The position numbers and the translations under genes are program-made. Shown here in pieces: positions 1 to 9,063 of a DNA stretch of 64,000 bases. The stretch lies in assembly GCF_044962685.1 (NCBI RefSeq), contig NZ_JBBKTX010000001.1, positions 265,832-329,831 of the forward strand. Direction: 5' to 3'. The notes beneath the pieces were generated by a model. That model saw nothing but the letters and a program-made list of their open reading frames with translations, made no database searches and was not told the DNA's origin. Every line of letters starts with the position of its first letter. Positions within the stretch are counted from its first letter, which is position 1. This DNA comes from Oceanobacter antarcticus. Lineage in GTDB: Bacteria > Pseudomonadota > Gammaproteobacteria > Pseudomonadales > Oceanobacteraceae.

Positions 1-110
1 GTGGAGTTCCGCAGCAATACTGGCTGCCGTCACAAAAATGGGTACTGCCATGAGGTGTCGCCCCTGATTCACGTCTTGTTCAGTATAGAAGCACTTGCCA
101 TTTTTGCCTG

Positions 111-1409
111 TCAGCGCTGGCTCAAACGAGTTCCGGCGGCATTGGACTTTAACCAGCCGCGAATACGGCGTGTTAATGCATTGTGTTCATCTGCCAGTGC
201 TATCGGCCCGGAGAGGAAAAACTGTTGATAGTGGGCGCGTTTATTGTGTCGCAGCAGGCCTGCTCGCTGGCGTAACTGAGTGGCGGCAAGCTGATTGGCA
301 TCGGTAATCACATCGAAGACTGGCACCGCCAGTTGCAGCAGTTGTTGCGGTAGCGGGATTTTGGTGGCGCTGCTTTCTCGGGCGTCAATCAGGATCAGTG
401 CCAATCCGCGCTCTGCTTTGCCGTCGGCATTGATACGGCTGACTTCGTTGAGCCATTGACTGGCCCAACTGGCACTGCTACCGCTGGCGATCACCACCAG
501 GTTGAGCTGCCCGCGACTTTTCAGATACTGAATGCCTTGCCGGATCCGTTCCATCACCTGTTGGCGATGCTGTTGCTGGGCCTGCTCATAAGCGCTAGCC
601 TGCTGGCCTTCGATTGCCGTGACGGCTGATGGATTGGCGTCTGTCTTCAGCGCTGGCAGCTGTGTTCGTTGTGGCAGCGGCGGCTCTCTGGCCAGCGTTG
701 GGTCAAATGTATTGGGTTCTGGCGGTATGGCTATTTTTGCGTCAGTCGTCGCCAGCGTTGTGGTCGTGGTGCTGTCGTCTTTTTTCTGGTCGTTTGGGTT
801 GGTATTTGGGGTGTTGTTTGGGTTGTTGTCGTGCGAGGAAGATGCGTTATCGGCGGCCTCTGCGGTTGCTGCCGGTGTATCCCCAGCGCCGCTTGCCGCA
901 GAGTCTTTATTGGTGCTGCTTGCATCAAGGTACAGGGATGTTGGCGGTAAGGGTGCGGGGGGTGGATCAGGCAGCTCTATGGCGAGCGTTGCCCAGCCCA
1001 GGTCTGGCAGCTGTTCACGTAACATGCCGGTGGGCACCGGCCACTGACCATGTTGTCCCTGGTCGTGTAACAGCAAGGTTCCACCTTGTGGAAAACCGCT
1101 ACGCTCTTGAATAAACAAACCATAAAAGGCGGTTTCGTTCGCCAGCAGTGGCACCACTTCACTGCTGCGCTGAAATAACGCCAGCTGGGCTGGAATGGCC
1201 TGGTGGCGCTGCCGTGATTCATCCGGGGTGATACGCTCTGGTGCTTTAACCACGGCGACGGGGTCTGCCAGGGCTTCCGTAGCGCTTGTGTCTTCAGGCT
1301 GACTAGCGGTCGTGACGGGTTCTGGGGTCGCTGGTTCGTCAGCGGCGAACGCCGGAGTGGCGGAGAGCAGTGTCAGCGCTGTCAGCTTTATCGCTCCTCT
1401 TATTGTCAT
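111..1409 (-). CDS. Exported DUF3530-family protein (alpha/beta-hydrolase-like)
   Basis: The protein is about 432 residues from the chosen ATG. It starts with a typical signal peptide (basic start, hydrophobic core, Ala-rich cleavage region near residue 22), so it should act in the periplasm or envelope. The middle, about residues 160-215, is a low-complexity Ser/Asn/Thr/Asp linker. The flanking halves look like the DUF3530 family, which has an alpha/beta-hydrolase-like fold of unknown substrate; a GSSASW segment in the C-terminal half could be the nucleophile region. The frame is open to 1523, but the residues before 1409 are Arg/Pro/Cys-rich and unlike a leader; an ATG at 1424 is also possible and no good ribosome site decides between them. 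The gene is divergent from rpe. The family call is by overall pattern only. Confidence 0.65.
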   Translation of the reverse strand: MTIRGAIKLTALTLLSATPAFAADEPATPEPVTTASQPEDTSATEALADPVAVVKAPERITPDESRQRHQAIPAQLALFQRSSEVVPLLANETAFYGLFIQERSGFPQGGTLLLHDQGQHGQWPVPTGMLREQLPDLGWATLAIELPDPPPAPLPPTSLYLDASSTNKDSAASGAGDTPAATAEAADNASSSHDNNPNNTPNTNPNDQKKDDSTTTTTLATTDAKIAIPPEPNTFDPTLAREPPLPQRTQLPALKTDANPSAVTAIEGQQASAYEQAQQQHRQQVMERIRQGIQYLKSRGQLNLVVIASGSSASWASQWLNEVSRINADGKAERGLALILIDARESSATKIPLPQQLLQLAVPVFDVITDANQLAATQLRQRAGLLRHNKRAHYQQFFLSGPIALADEHNALTRRIRGWLKSNAAGTRLSQR

Positions 1410-1631
1410 TGCTATTGCCAGCATTAGCCGCGAGTGAATGCAGTGGGAGCCGGGGGCTGAACAGGGAGGGCGTGGTTGCCGCCGGGGCGGAACACAGGCA
1501 GAGCAAACAGACAGTAACCGCATAATGGTCAGGACTCGATCAGGAACAATGGGTTGACGTTGTCAACACAGGCTGCAAAAGCCGTTCCCACCGCTTACAA
1601 TGACACTTCATTCATTACCCTGTGTCTATCC

Positions 1632-2315
1632 ATGCACGATTTTCTGATTGCTCCTTCCATTCTTTCTGCTGATTTTGCCCGTCTGGGTGACGACGTTGCG
1701 GCGGTGCTGGACGCCGGTACCGACGTGGTTCATTTTGATGTGATGGACAACCACTATGTGCCTAATCTGACCATCGGCCCGATGGTGTGCAAGGCACTGA
1801 AAAAATACCTGGACAGCAATGGTTATAGCGCTCCCATCGACGTGCATCTGATGGTGTCGCCGGTGGACAGCCTGATTGCAGACTTTGCTGCTGCCGGTGC
1901 TACTTATATAACCTTTCACCCGGAAGCCTCGGATCATGTCGATCGCAGCTTGCAGCTGATCCGCTCGCTGGGATGCAAGGCCGGTCTGGTATTTAACCCT
2001 GCTACCCCCTTGCACTACCTGGATTATGTGATGGATAAACTCGACGTGATTCTGCTGATGTCGGTCAATCCGGGTTTTGGTGGCCAGTCGTTTATTCCTG
2101 GCACGCTGGATAAATTACGTCAGGCGCGCCAGTGTATCGACGATTCCGGCCTGGATATCCGCCTGGAAATTGACGGTGGCGTCAAGGTCGACAATATTCG
2201 CGAAATAGCAGCGGCCGGAGCCGATATGTTTGTCGCTGGCTCGGCTATTTTTAATCAGCCTGATTATCAGGCCGTGGTTGAGCAGATGCGTGAGCAGCTG
2301 GCCAGCCTCCGTTGA
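1632..2315 (+). CDS. rpe: Ribulose-phosphate 3-epimerase
   Basis: The enzyme interconverts ribulose 5-phosphate and xylulose 5-phosphate in the cytosolic pentose phosphate pathway. The 227-residue product has the normal family length. Visible hallmarks are APSILSADF at residues 7-15, the metal ligands in VHFDVMD (His34, Asp36), VHLMV with the third metal His, the NPGFGGQ loop and EIDGGVK with the catalytic Asp. The frame is open upstream to 1554, but the ATG at 1632 gives the standard N-terminus. It is followed 15 bp later by gph, the common gammaproteobacterial order. Confidence 0.96.
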   Translation: MHDFLIAPSILSADFARLGDDVAAVLDAGTDVVHFDVMDNHYVPNLTIGPMVCKALKKYLDSNGYSAPIDVHLMVSPVDSLIADFAAAGATYITFHPEASDHVDRSLQLIRSLGCKAGLVFNPATPLHYLDYVMDKLDVILLMSVNPGFGGQSFIPGTLDKLRQARQCIDDSGLDIRLEIDGGVKVDNIREIAAAGADMFVAGSAIFNQPDYQAVVEQMREQLASLR

Positions 2316-2330
2316 GAAGGACATCCTGAT

Positions 2331-3050
2331 ATGTCGATCTGGAGTGAACCGGTACAAACGTATTTTTCCGCCCGTGAAGACACGGTTCCGCAAGCGCTGC
2401 TGTTTGATCTTGATGGCACGCTGATCGACAGTGTGCCGGATCTTGCGGCTGCGATTGATCAGATGCTGGTGCAACTGGGTCGACCGGTGGCTGGTCAGCC
2501 GCTGGTGGCTGAATGGGTCGGTAACGGTGCCGACATGCTGGTACGCAGAGCCTTGTGTGATGGCAATGATATGCAGGCCCAGGCACTGGATGCCGCCGAG
2601 GTTGCTGCGGCCAGAGCCTTGTTTGATCCTTTCTATCTGGAGCATCTGAACGATGCCACCGGGGTTTACCCCGGTGTTGAAAAAACACTCACCATACTGG
2701 CGGTGCTGGGCATTCGCATGGCATTGGTGACCAACAAACCCAGAGTGTTTACCGATGTGCTGCTGGATGCGCTCGGCTGGCGTCCTTATTTTGATGCGGT
2801 GGTGTGTGGTGATGACCTGCCACAACGTAAACCAGACCCTGCGCAGATTCTGCACGCCTGCGAGTTGATGGCGGTAGAGCCACAACAAGCGATCATGGTC
2901 GGCGATTCCCGTAATGATATGTACGCTGGCAAGGCCGCAGGCTGTATGACCGTGGCGGTTCCCTACGGCTATAACCATGGCGAAAATATTGCTACCTGCC
3001 AGCCGAATCTGATCATTCATTCACTTGCCGACCTGATTCGGCATGTTTAA
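2331..3050 (+). CDS. gph: Phosphoglycolate phosphatase (HAD superfamily)
   Basis: The 239-residue cytosolic HAD phosphatase is predicted to hydrolyse 2-phosphoglycolate formed during DNA repair or oxygenase side reactions. HAD motif I is DLDGTLIDS (residues 26-34, with Asp26 as nucleophile), motif II is the LVTNKP segment, motif III the Lys before PDP, and motif IV MVGDSRND. An AGAAGGA ribosome site precedes the ATG. Its N-terminus has about 15 residues before the first strand, longer than usual but not disruptive. It probably shares a transcript with rpe. Some close HAD phosphatases have other substrates, so the symbol rests on sequence pattern plus synteny with rpe. Confidence 0.88.
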   Translation: MSIWSEPVQTYFSAREDTVPQALLFDLDGTLIDSVPDLAAAIDQMLVQLGRPVAGQPLVAEWVGNGADMLVRRALCDGNDMQAQALDAAEVAAARALFDPFYLEHLNDATGVYPGVEKTLTILAVLGIRMALVTNKPRVFTDVLLDALGWRPYFDAVVCGDDLPQRKPDPAQILHACELMAVEPQQAIMVGDSRNDMYAGKAAGCMTVAVPYGYNHGENIATCQPNLIIHSLADLIRHV

Positions 3051-3140
3051 TCGCCTGTGCAGCTGCTTGTAAAAACAGGTGGCGCGAGTGTGGACCGGAG
3101 GCTTTGAGGTTGTCGGGTGGCAGGTAACAGGTGTAAGCAT

Positions 3141-3815
3141 ATGCTTCGGATTGTATTAATGGTCAGTCTGGTTCTGACCAGCGGGGTTACCCTGGCTGCC
3201 GAGGTGCGTATACACACGCCGCAACCGAGTTGGTCGAGTCTTCCTGTGGTTACCTCGGATAATCGCACCTATAGCGGGTTCAATAGAGGGTTCAATCCCT
3301 ATTTTGATGCGGCGTACGGCCTTAGTGTACTGAACTGGCCAAAAACCGAGTGGCAACGAGCCAACGAACCCGACGGCAGTAGCCGCCATGCGGTTGTCGG
3401 GCGATTTTTTCGTGTTGGTGGTGGTATCAGCTGGCGGTCGATACTGTCGGGCGGAATGAATGTCTGGCTCTGGAATGCTGACGACAACAAAAGCACTACG
3501 GACAGCGACGAGCGTTCGTCGAATACCGTCTATCAACAAGATGGTGCTGCGTTCAGCTGGAATGTACGGGCGATGTTGCCAATCAAACCAGGGCAGGGGC
3601 CGTGGTTTGGCTATGGGCGTATGTGCTTGCGCGCCAGCGCCACCAGTATTGACGCTGCCCGCGAGGTATCGGGTTGTACCCCGATGTGGCAAGCTGGATT
3701 GTCGTTGGGAGGGTTCGGTTCCCGTGCCGTATCGTTATATCTCGAATACGACCGGGCACATTTTGAGGAGGTCCACAGCTATGCCATCAGTGCCGGGCTA
3801 CGAGGAGTTTTTTGA
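3141..3815 (+). CDS. Exported protein of unknown function, possible small outer-membrane barrel
   Basis: I do not recognise this family. From the ATG at 3141 the 224-residue product begins with a clear signal peptide (LRIVLMVSLVLTSGVTLAAE), so it is exported. The rest is rich in alternating aromatic and glycine segments and ends with a strand finishing in Phe (AISAGLRGVF), which is typical of outer-membrane beta-barrel C-termini. The stop codon overlaps the rmuC start (TGATG), so the two are probably translationally coupled, although no functional link is known. A GTG at 3117 is an alternative start with a longer N-region. Confidence 0.6.
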   Translation: MLRIVLMVSLVLTSGVTLAAEVRIHTPQPSWSSLPVVTSDNRTYSGFNRGFNPYFDAAYGLSVLNWPKTEWQRANEPDGSSRHAVVGRFFRVGGGISWRSILSGGMNVWLWNADDNKSTTDSDERSSNTVYQQDGAAFSWNVRAMLPIKPGQGPWFGYGRMCLRASATSIDAAREVSGCTPMWQAGLSLGGFGSRAVSLYLEYDRAHFEEVHSYAISAGLRGVF

Positions 3816-5347
3816 TGGATGCGTTGGCTTTGGCCCCGCTATTGCCATTTGACCCACAGATGATGGGCAGTTATCTGCCGTTAACGCTGGTCAGTTTGAT
3901 TGCAGGGATACTACTGGGTTCGTTGGTGACCGGGATGATCGTCAGACGTCGTGCACAGGCCGCCTTGCTGCTGGTGCAACAACAACAGCAGCAGCGGGAA
4001 CAGCAGCTTGCCGAATTGGAAAACCGTCTGAGTGAGACTGATGCCGCACTTAATGCTACCCGTACCGACGCGGCGCGCTGGCAAGAGCGCAGCCATGCTG
4101 CACTGGCGCAGAAACAGGCGCTGGAAATCGAACGTCGCGAATCGCAGTTGTTGTGGCAAACCCGTCTGGCCGATTTGCAGCAGCGTTTGAGCGACAGCCA
4201 GACGGAGCTGGTGAGCGAACGTCAGGCGCGAGAAATGCAGCAGCAGCACGCCGATGAAAAACTGGCTTTGCTGCAGCAAAACAAGGAGCAGTTACTGCAA
4301 GAATTTGAACATCTGTCGCAAAAAATCTTCGAGCAAAAACAGCAGCAGTTTACCCAACAGAGTCAGCAAGGGCTGACCAGCTTGCTGACGCCGTTTCGAG
4401 AGCAGCTCGATGGTTTGCGCAAAAAGGTTGAGGATGTCCACCTTAGCGATACCCGTGATCGGGCCACGCTACAGGCGCAGATTGTTGAGCTGCACAAGCT
4501 GAATCAGCAAATGTCGACTGAGGCTCATGCGCTGACAACCGCCCTGCGTGGTGAAAAGAAAACCCAGGGCAACTGGGGCGAGATGGTGCTAGAAACGGTA
4601 CTCGAGCGTTCCGGTTTGCGGAAGGGTGAAGAATACGTCCGGGAAGAAAGCCACCAGGACGACAGCGGCCAGCGTTATCGCCCGGATGTCATTATCCGCC
4701 TGCCGGAAGGCAAGCATATCGTGGTGGATTCCAAAGTATCGCTGAATGCCTATACCGATTACGTCAATGCCGACTTCGAGCTGGAGCAGGCGGCGGCACT
4801 CAAACGGCATGTGGAATCGGTGCGTAGCCATGTCCGCAGCTTGAGTGACAAGGCATACCAGCACCTGAATGGTCTTAATTCACCGGATTTTGTGTTCCTG
4901 TTTATGCCCGTCGAACCAGCTTTTATGCTGGCATTCCAGCATGACGAAAGTCTGTTTAATACGGCGTTTGAACAAAAAATCGTGGTCGTGACGCCAACGA
5001 CTCTGCTTGCGACCTTACGCACGGTGGCCAGTTTGTGGGCTATTGAACGACGTAATAAAAGTACCGAAAAGCTGGCTGACCAGGCCGGTAAACTGTACGA
5101 CAAACTCACTGTGGTGGTGGATAAATTCGAAAAAGTGGGTAGCCAGCTGACGACGCTGAACAAGGGTTATGATGAGGCCTGGAATTCGCTGAAATCCGGC
5201 CGTGGTAACTTGCTCAGTCAGGCCGATGGTTTCCGTAAATTGGGTGTTCGGGTCAAAAAGGAATTGGCTAAAAATCTGGTCGACGACGCCAATGCCGAGG
5301 ATGAATTACATGAATCCCTTGGTAGCCGGGAAGCCCCCGTCGATTGA
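3815..5347 (+). CDS. rmuC: DNA recombination protein RmuC
   Basis: RmuC proteins limit inversion between short inverted repeats and are predicted nuclease-fold proteins; their exact activity is unsettled. The 510-residue product has an N-terminal membrane segment (about residues 18-42), a long Gln/Glu-rich coiled coil (about 50-190) and the RmuC domain from about 220 to 480. That domain includes the GNWGEMVLE segment, YRPDVII, HIVVDSKVSLNAY and FMPVEPAF. The chosen ATG overlaps the preceding stop by one base and has a GAGGAG ribosome site. No defects are seen. Confidence 0.93.
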   Translation: MDALALAPLLPFDPQMMGSYLPLTLVSLIAGILLGSLVTGMIVRRRAQAALLLVQQQQQQREQQLAELENRLSETDAALNATRTDAARWQERSHAALAQKQALEIERRESQLLWQTRLADLQQRLSDSQTELVSERQAREMQQQHADEKLALLQQNKEQLLQEFEHLSQKIFEQKQQQFTQQSQQGLTSLLTPFREQLDGLRKKVEDVHLSDTRDRATLQAQIVELHKLNQQMSTEAHALTTALRGEKKTQGNWGEMVLETVLERSGLRKGEEYVREESHQDDSGQRYRPDVIIRLPEGKHIVVDSKVSLNAYTDYVNADFELEQAAALKRHVESVRSHVRSLSDKAYQHLNGLNSPDFVFLFMPVEPAFMLAFQHDESLFNTAFEQKIVVVTPTTLLATLRTVASLWAIERRNKSTEKLADQAGKLYDKLTVVVDKFEKVGSQLTTLNKGYDEAWNSLKSGRGNLLSQADGFRKLGVRVKKELAKNLVDDANAEDELHESLGSREAPVD

Positions 5348-5793
5348 ATGAACAGCATTATCATTTCAGGCCGACTGGTTAACCATCGGCTATAAATCCA
5401 GATATGGGCACGGCCATTCAGCGAGCAGACCGGCAAGGACGGGGAAGCGTCTATATATGTCCCCTTATGGTCACGCTGATTATCGGTTTTGCCTTGATGA
5501 CGACTGCGACGGTTTTTTACCATATCCATTTGAAATTAATACCGGTATTGATCGATTCTGGGTTGAGGATACAAGCAGCGATCAATTTCCCGGTCGCCCG
5601 TCGGAAATGATTGCGTTCGTTGCGAGGGAAAGACTGGTTTGAGCAATTTTTGCGCAAATTTGAGGAGAATGGTTCTATTTAACAAAAATTTGCTCAAAAA
5701 AGAGCCAGATTCAGCTTTTCCGCTGTAGAGCAGCCCTAAGCCCGACAGACTTCTGGGCTTCGCGTTTGATCAAACATTTTTCCTGGAGAGCTT
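5348..5793. other. Intergenic region with two inverted repeats, no supported gene
   Basis: Two short open frames here (around 5404-5640) have no ribosome site or protein-like composition. The region carries an imperfect inverted repeat at 5638-5698 and a bulged hairpin at 5738-5760 (AAGCC and CAGA paired with TCTG and GGCTT) just before the GlcG-like gene. Neither is followed by a T-run. Confidence 0.5.
5638..5698. repeat. Long imperfect inverted repeat, arms of 15 and 16 bp
   Basis: The left arm TTTGAGCAATTTTTG (5638-5652) pairs with CAAAAATTTGCTCAAA (5683-5698) with a single bulged T, around a 30-nt loop. The loop begins with another AAATTTGAG copy. It lies in the leader of the GlcG-like gene. 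Function is unknown; it could be a regulatory hairpin or a trace of a small mobile repeat. Confidence 0.6.
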
Positions 5794-6210
5794 ATGAGCC
5801 GCTTATCTGCGACCGCCGTGAAACAATTGATTCAATGGTGTGAAGAAAAAGCCACCGGGCTGGGTGTCCGGGTTTCGATCAGCGTTGTTGATGAAGGGGG
5901 TCATTTGATTGGCTTTTCCCGGATGGACGGCGCCGCAATTGGCCCTGGTGAAGTGAGCCAGCGCAAGGCACGTACCTCGGCGTTGTTTCGCACGGACAGC
6001 GGCGCTTTTGGTGAGGTGGTTCGGTCGCGTCCCCTGACCGGGATTGAATCCACTCATGGTGGACTGGCGTTGTTTAAGGGTGGTATTCCCTTGTTTGCTA
6101 ATGGTCATGTGATTGGCGGGCTGGGGATTGCGGGTGGTACGGCCGTAGAGGATCTGGAGATTGCCGAGTGGGCGCTGGCACAGTTGAACGACGGTTTGGC
6201 TGCGGGCTGA
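5794..6210 (+). CDS. GlcG/HbpS-family protein
   Basis: The 138-residue product matches the heme-degrading domain/GlcG-like family (formerly DUF336): a small alpha/beta protein with the pattern SVVDEGGHLIGFSRMDGA near residues 29-46, TGIESTHGGLALF around 82-94 and GGLGIAGGTAVEDLEIA near the C-terminus. Family members include HbpS, which binds heme and senses redox stress, and GlcG of the glycolate operon; neither role can be assigned here because no glycolate or heme genes are adjacent. A GGAGAG ribosome site precedes the ATG. It sits alone between rmuC and cmoA. Confidence 0.85.
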   Translation: MSRLSATAVKQLIQWCEEKATGLGVRVSISVVDEGGHLIGFSRMDGAAIGPGEVSQRKARTSALFRTDSGAFGEVVRSRPLTGIESTHGGLALFKGGIPLFANGHVIGGLGIAGGTAVEDLEIAEWALAQLNDGLAAG

Positions 6211-6296
6211 TTTATCGGCTTGTGATACCATGGCAGTTTGTTTTTGCCAGAGTATTGCCTTGCAGTGCTGGCCCATCCAAGCGACCCGAGACACCT

Positions 6297-7037
6297 ATGA
6301 ACGAGCGTGACGATCTCTACCAGACCCGCGAAGCCCACAGTGCCGATTTCCGTTTTGATGACGCCGTGGCGCGGGTTTTTCCCGATATGATCAAACGCTC
6401 GGTGCCCGGCTATGCTGAAACCGTGGCGATGTCCGGTATTATTGCCGGTCGTTATGCCCGCGATAACACCCGCTTGTATGATCTTGGCTGTTCGCTGGGA
6501 GCGGTCACGCTGGCGATGCGTCATGGTGTACGTGCCCGTGGTTGTCAGGTGATCGGGGTGGATAATTCGGCCTCCATGCTGGAACGCGCCGCACATTATA
6601 TTGCCCTCGACGATCATTCCCTGGCCGGTGATCCGGTAGCGGTTGAATTGTTGCAGGCTGATATTTGTTCGTTGACGCTGGACAATGCCTCGGTGACGGC
6701 ACTGAATTATGTGTTGCAGTTTATCGTGCTCGACCAGCGCCTCGAACTGCTGACTCGTATCGCTGAGGCAACGATTCCGGGTGGCGCATTGATTCTGTCG
6801 GAAAAAATCAGTTTTGAGGTTGCCGAGCAGCCGTTGCAAGATGCCTTGCACTGGGATTTCAAGCGCGCCAATGGTTACAGCGAGATGGAAATTGCCCGCA
6901 AGCGCACGGCCATTGAGGATTATCTGATCCCGGAGCGCGAAGAGGTACATCGCCAACGGTTGTTGGCTGCTGGGTTCAGCCAGGTTATTCGCTGGTATCA
7001 GTGTTTTAATTTTGTCTCATTTCTTGCTATCCGTTAA
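6297..7037 (+). CDS. cmoA: Carboxy-S-adenosyl-L-methionine synthase
   Basis: CmoA makes carboxy-SAM from SAM and prephenate, which CmoB then uses to form 5-carboxymethoxyuridine at the tRNA wobble position. The 246-residue protein shows the family N-terminus DLYQTREAHSADFRFDD, the SAM-binding loop YDLGCSLGA (residues 61-69), VIGVDNSASML, the ALNYVLQF segment and a C-terminal YQCFNFVSFLA. The frame is open back to 6168, but the ATG at 6297 gives the standard start. It is followed by cmoB after 73 bp containing an 8-bp tandem repeat. Confidence 0.95.
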   Translation: MNERDDLYQTREAHSADFRFDDAVARVFPDMIKRSVPGYAETVAMSGIIAGRYARDNTRLYDLGCSLGAVTLAMRHGVRARGCQVIGVDNSASMLERAAHYIALDDHSLAGDPVAVELLQADICSLTLDNASVTALNYVLQFIVLDQRLELLTRIAEATIPGGALILSEKISFEVAEQPLQDALHWDFKRANGYSEMEIARKRTAIEDYLIPEREEVHRQRLLAAGFSQVIRWYQCFNFVSFLAIR

Positions 7038-7046
7038 TGCCGCTAC

Positions 7047-7078
7047 TACACGGTTACACGGTTACACGGTTACACGGT
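7047..7078. repeat. Four perfect tandem copies of TACACGGT
   Basis: The 8-bp unit TACACGGT occurs four times without interruption between the cmoA stop and the cmoB start. It is a simple repeat of the kind that can change copy number by slippage; its distance to cmoB (33 bp) would place it in the leader of that gene. Confidence 0.95.
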
Positions 7079-7110
7079 CTCTTATTCCTCCTTTTGCTTG
7101 AGTCTGCTTC

Positions 7111-8157
7111 ATGCCTGTTGATGTTACTCCGTTGTTTGCTGATCTTGATGCTGCCGATGCGGCAACCCTGTTGCCATGGTTTCATGACGTGCTGACGGCC
7201 ATGCGAGGGGAGGGCAGCCGCATGGCGCGCTGGGCTGAGGTGTTGCCGGAGCAGTTAGAGGATTTGCTGGTCACGAGGGAACACGGTGATCAGCAACGTT
7301 GGGTAGACGCTTTGAGATTATTACCCCGGCTAGCGGCTGTTACGTGTGATCTTGGTACTTTTGATCTGGCGATCAAGGGCCATACCAGCCCGGCGCAGGC
7401 GCAGGCAGTGGAACAAGGGCTACGTGGCTTGATGCCATGGCGCAAGGGGCCATTCCAGCTGTTTGATAGTTATATTGATACTGAATGGCGTTCGGACTGG
7501 AAATGGCAACGGCTGGCGCCTCATTTGTCCGACTTGACGGGGCGTACCGTGCTGGATGTTGGTTGCGGCTCGGGTTATCACCTCTGGCGGATGCTGGGAG
7601 CCGGTGCTTTCCGAGTGATCGGTGTCGATCCTTCACGGCTGTTTCTGATGCAGTTTCAGGCCATCAAGGGCTATGTGACAGCGGCCCAGGGAATCGCTCC
7701 CCAAGCGGATTTGCTACCGTTCAAAATGGAAGATGTCCCTGCCAATTTGAAAGCCTTTGATAGCGTGTTTTCGATGGGGGTACTTTATCATCGCAAGTCA
7801 CCGATTGAGCATCTGGAAGAGTTGCGCGGGGCACTCAAGCCGGGTGGTGAGCTGGTGTTGGAAACATTGGTGATCGACGCGGATCCAGGTGAGGTGGTGA
7901 TGCCAGAAGACCGCTACGCCATGATGCGGAATGTCTGGTTTATTCCATCGGTAGAGACGTTGTTGTTGTGGTGTCGTCGCACCGGCTTCCGCAACGCCAG
8001 AGTGGTGGATCTGAATCAGACCTCATTGGCGGAGCAGCATTCAACCGACTGGATGCGTTATAACTCGCTGGTGGATTTTCTTGATCCGGATGATCTTTCC
8101 AAAACCGTCGAAGGCTACCCAGCCCCGCTACGGGCGGTGATTATTGCCGAAGCCTGA
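7111..8157 (+). CDS. cmoB: tRNA U34 carboxymethyltransferase
   Basis: CmoB transfers the carboxymethyl group of carboxy-SAM to 5-hydroxyuridine 34 of tRNA, giving cmo5U and extending wobble decoding. The 348-residue length is close to that of known CmoB. Visible features are the GPFQLFDSYIDTEWRSDWKW segment (113-132), the methyltransferase loop LDVGCGSGYH (148-157), IGVDPSRLF, FSMGVLYHRKSP and the C-terminal TSLAEQHSTDWM. It directly follows cmoA, its pathway partner. Confidence 0.95.
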   Translation: MPVDVTPLFADLDAADAATLLPWFHDVLTAMRGEGSRMARWAEVLPEQLEDLLVTREHGDQQRWVDALRLLPRLAAVTCDLGTFDLAIKGHTSPAQAQAVEQGLRGLMPWRKGPFQLFDSYIDTEWRSDWKWQRLAPHLSDLTGRTVLDVGCGSGYHLWRMLGAGAFRVIGVDPSRLFLMQFQAIKGYVTAAQGIAPQADLLPFKMEDVPANLKAFDSVFSMGVLYHRKSPIEHLEELRGALKPGGELVLETLVIDADPGEVVMPEDRYAMMRNVWFIPSVETLLLWCRRTGFRNARVVDLNQTSLAEQHSTDWMRYNSLVDFLDPDDLSKTVEGYPAPLRAVIIAEA

Positions 8158-8184
8158 GGACTCTGGTTGGGTGGGCTTGCGCAG

Positions 8185-8211
8185 GTAGCGCTGCTTGTTG
8201 AGCAGCGCTAC
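8185..8211. terminator. Perfect 11-bp hairpin between convergent genes
   Basis: GTAGCGCTGCT and AGCAGCGCTAC pair around TGTTG, between the ends of cmoB (+) and the TfpX-like gene (-). No T-run follows on either strand, so termination is inferred from position and stem strength only. Confidence 0.45.
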
Positions 8212-8232
8212 GGATTGAAAGCAGGGGAGGAA

Positions 8233-8934
8233 TTATTGTTCTGTGGTTGCGGTGTCGGAATCCGCTGCTTGCTCATCCAGCAGTTGTTGTTCCGGTTGAA
8301 CCCCTACTACCTTGCCATTTAAATCAGTTACCAACCAGTTGCCGCTCAAGCCAATTGCCAGTCGCACGGTGTCGTTGTATTCGAAGGTGCCAGCCGGTGC
8401 CCGGCTATTGATAAAATCGATAAAGCCACCGTCGGTGATGGGCTTGAGTTCTGCCGGGGTCAGATCCTTGTAGCTGGCCGGGCCAAATATCGAGCCATTG
8501 GAACTGGGCTGATAATAAAACACTTGATCCTCACTGGCTTTAATCGCATCCAGGGTGTCCTGGTTCAGGGTGTGGGCATAGAGTATTTCGTAGCCTTGGG
8601 GTGGAAACGCGACATACAGAGCGACCGGGCGAGTTTGGTGCACGGTATACACACCAGCTATCAGCGCGGCCAGTTGTACGGCGGCAATGATGCTGAGATC
8701 CATCTTCAGGCTTTTTTTCGCCGGGTTAAAGACCAATAGCGTCAGTGTTGGCCCGAGCACCAGATCAACTCCGGCAATCATCAACAGCGCCTGGTGCCAG
8801 CCCGGATCGGCAGCACTCAGAATGCCGGGATACCAGACGCCAAAAACCAGCGCGACCATCATCAGAAACAGCACCAGGCTGATACCAAAGTGAGCGGCAA
8901 ATGCCTGATAACGATTAAACGATGTGAGGTGCAT
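8233..8934 (-). CDS. TfpX/TfpZ-family type IV pilin accessory protein
   Basis: TfpX/TfpZ proteins are inner-membrane accessory proteins needed for assembly of particular type IV pilins. The 233-residue product has three hydrophobic segments (about residues 14-38, 45-67 and 79-98), the family pattern GVDLVLGPTLTLLVFNP followed by KKSLKMDLS, and VHQTRPVALYVAF entering a C-terminal periplasmic domain. The last 15 residues are Asp/Glu/Thr-rich and probably disordered. It is far from the pilin operon at 19-25 kb, so the matching pilin is not evident. Confidence 0.82.
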   Translation of the reverse strand: MHLTSFNRYQAFAAHFGISLVLFLMMVALVFGVWYPGILSAADPGWHQALLMIAGVDLVLGPTLTLLVFNPAKKSLKMDLSIIAAVQLAALIAGVYTVHQTRPVALYVAFPPQGYEILYAHTLNQDTLDAIKASEDQVFYYQPSSNGSIFGPASYKDLTPAELKPITDGGFIDFINSRAPAGTFEYNDTVRLAIGLSGNWLVTDLNGKVVGVQPEQQLLDEQAADSDTATTEQ

Positions 8935-9063
8935 AAGAGTTCCGTTATAGCGGTTGTCGTTTCAGTGTCTGTTACTTCAGTCTTGATGGCTTCAGTGTCT
9001 GTGACGGGGCCAGCGTTTTGTCAAAGCCCGAGTCTGCCCAAAAGCCCGCGTCCTGATCATCGG

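Noticed and set aside
619..1114. Long plus-strand frames opposite the DUF3530 gene
   Set aside because: They are antisense shadows of its low-complexity Ser/Thr/Asn linker, giving Val/Leu/Trp-rich nonsense.
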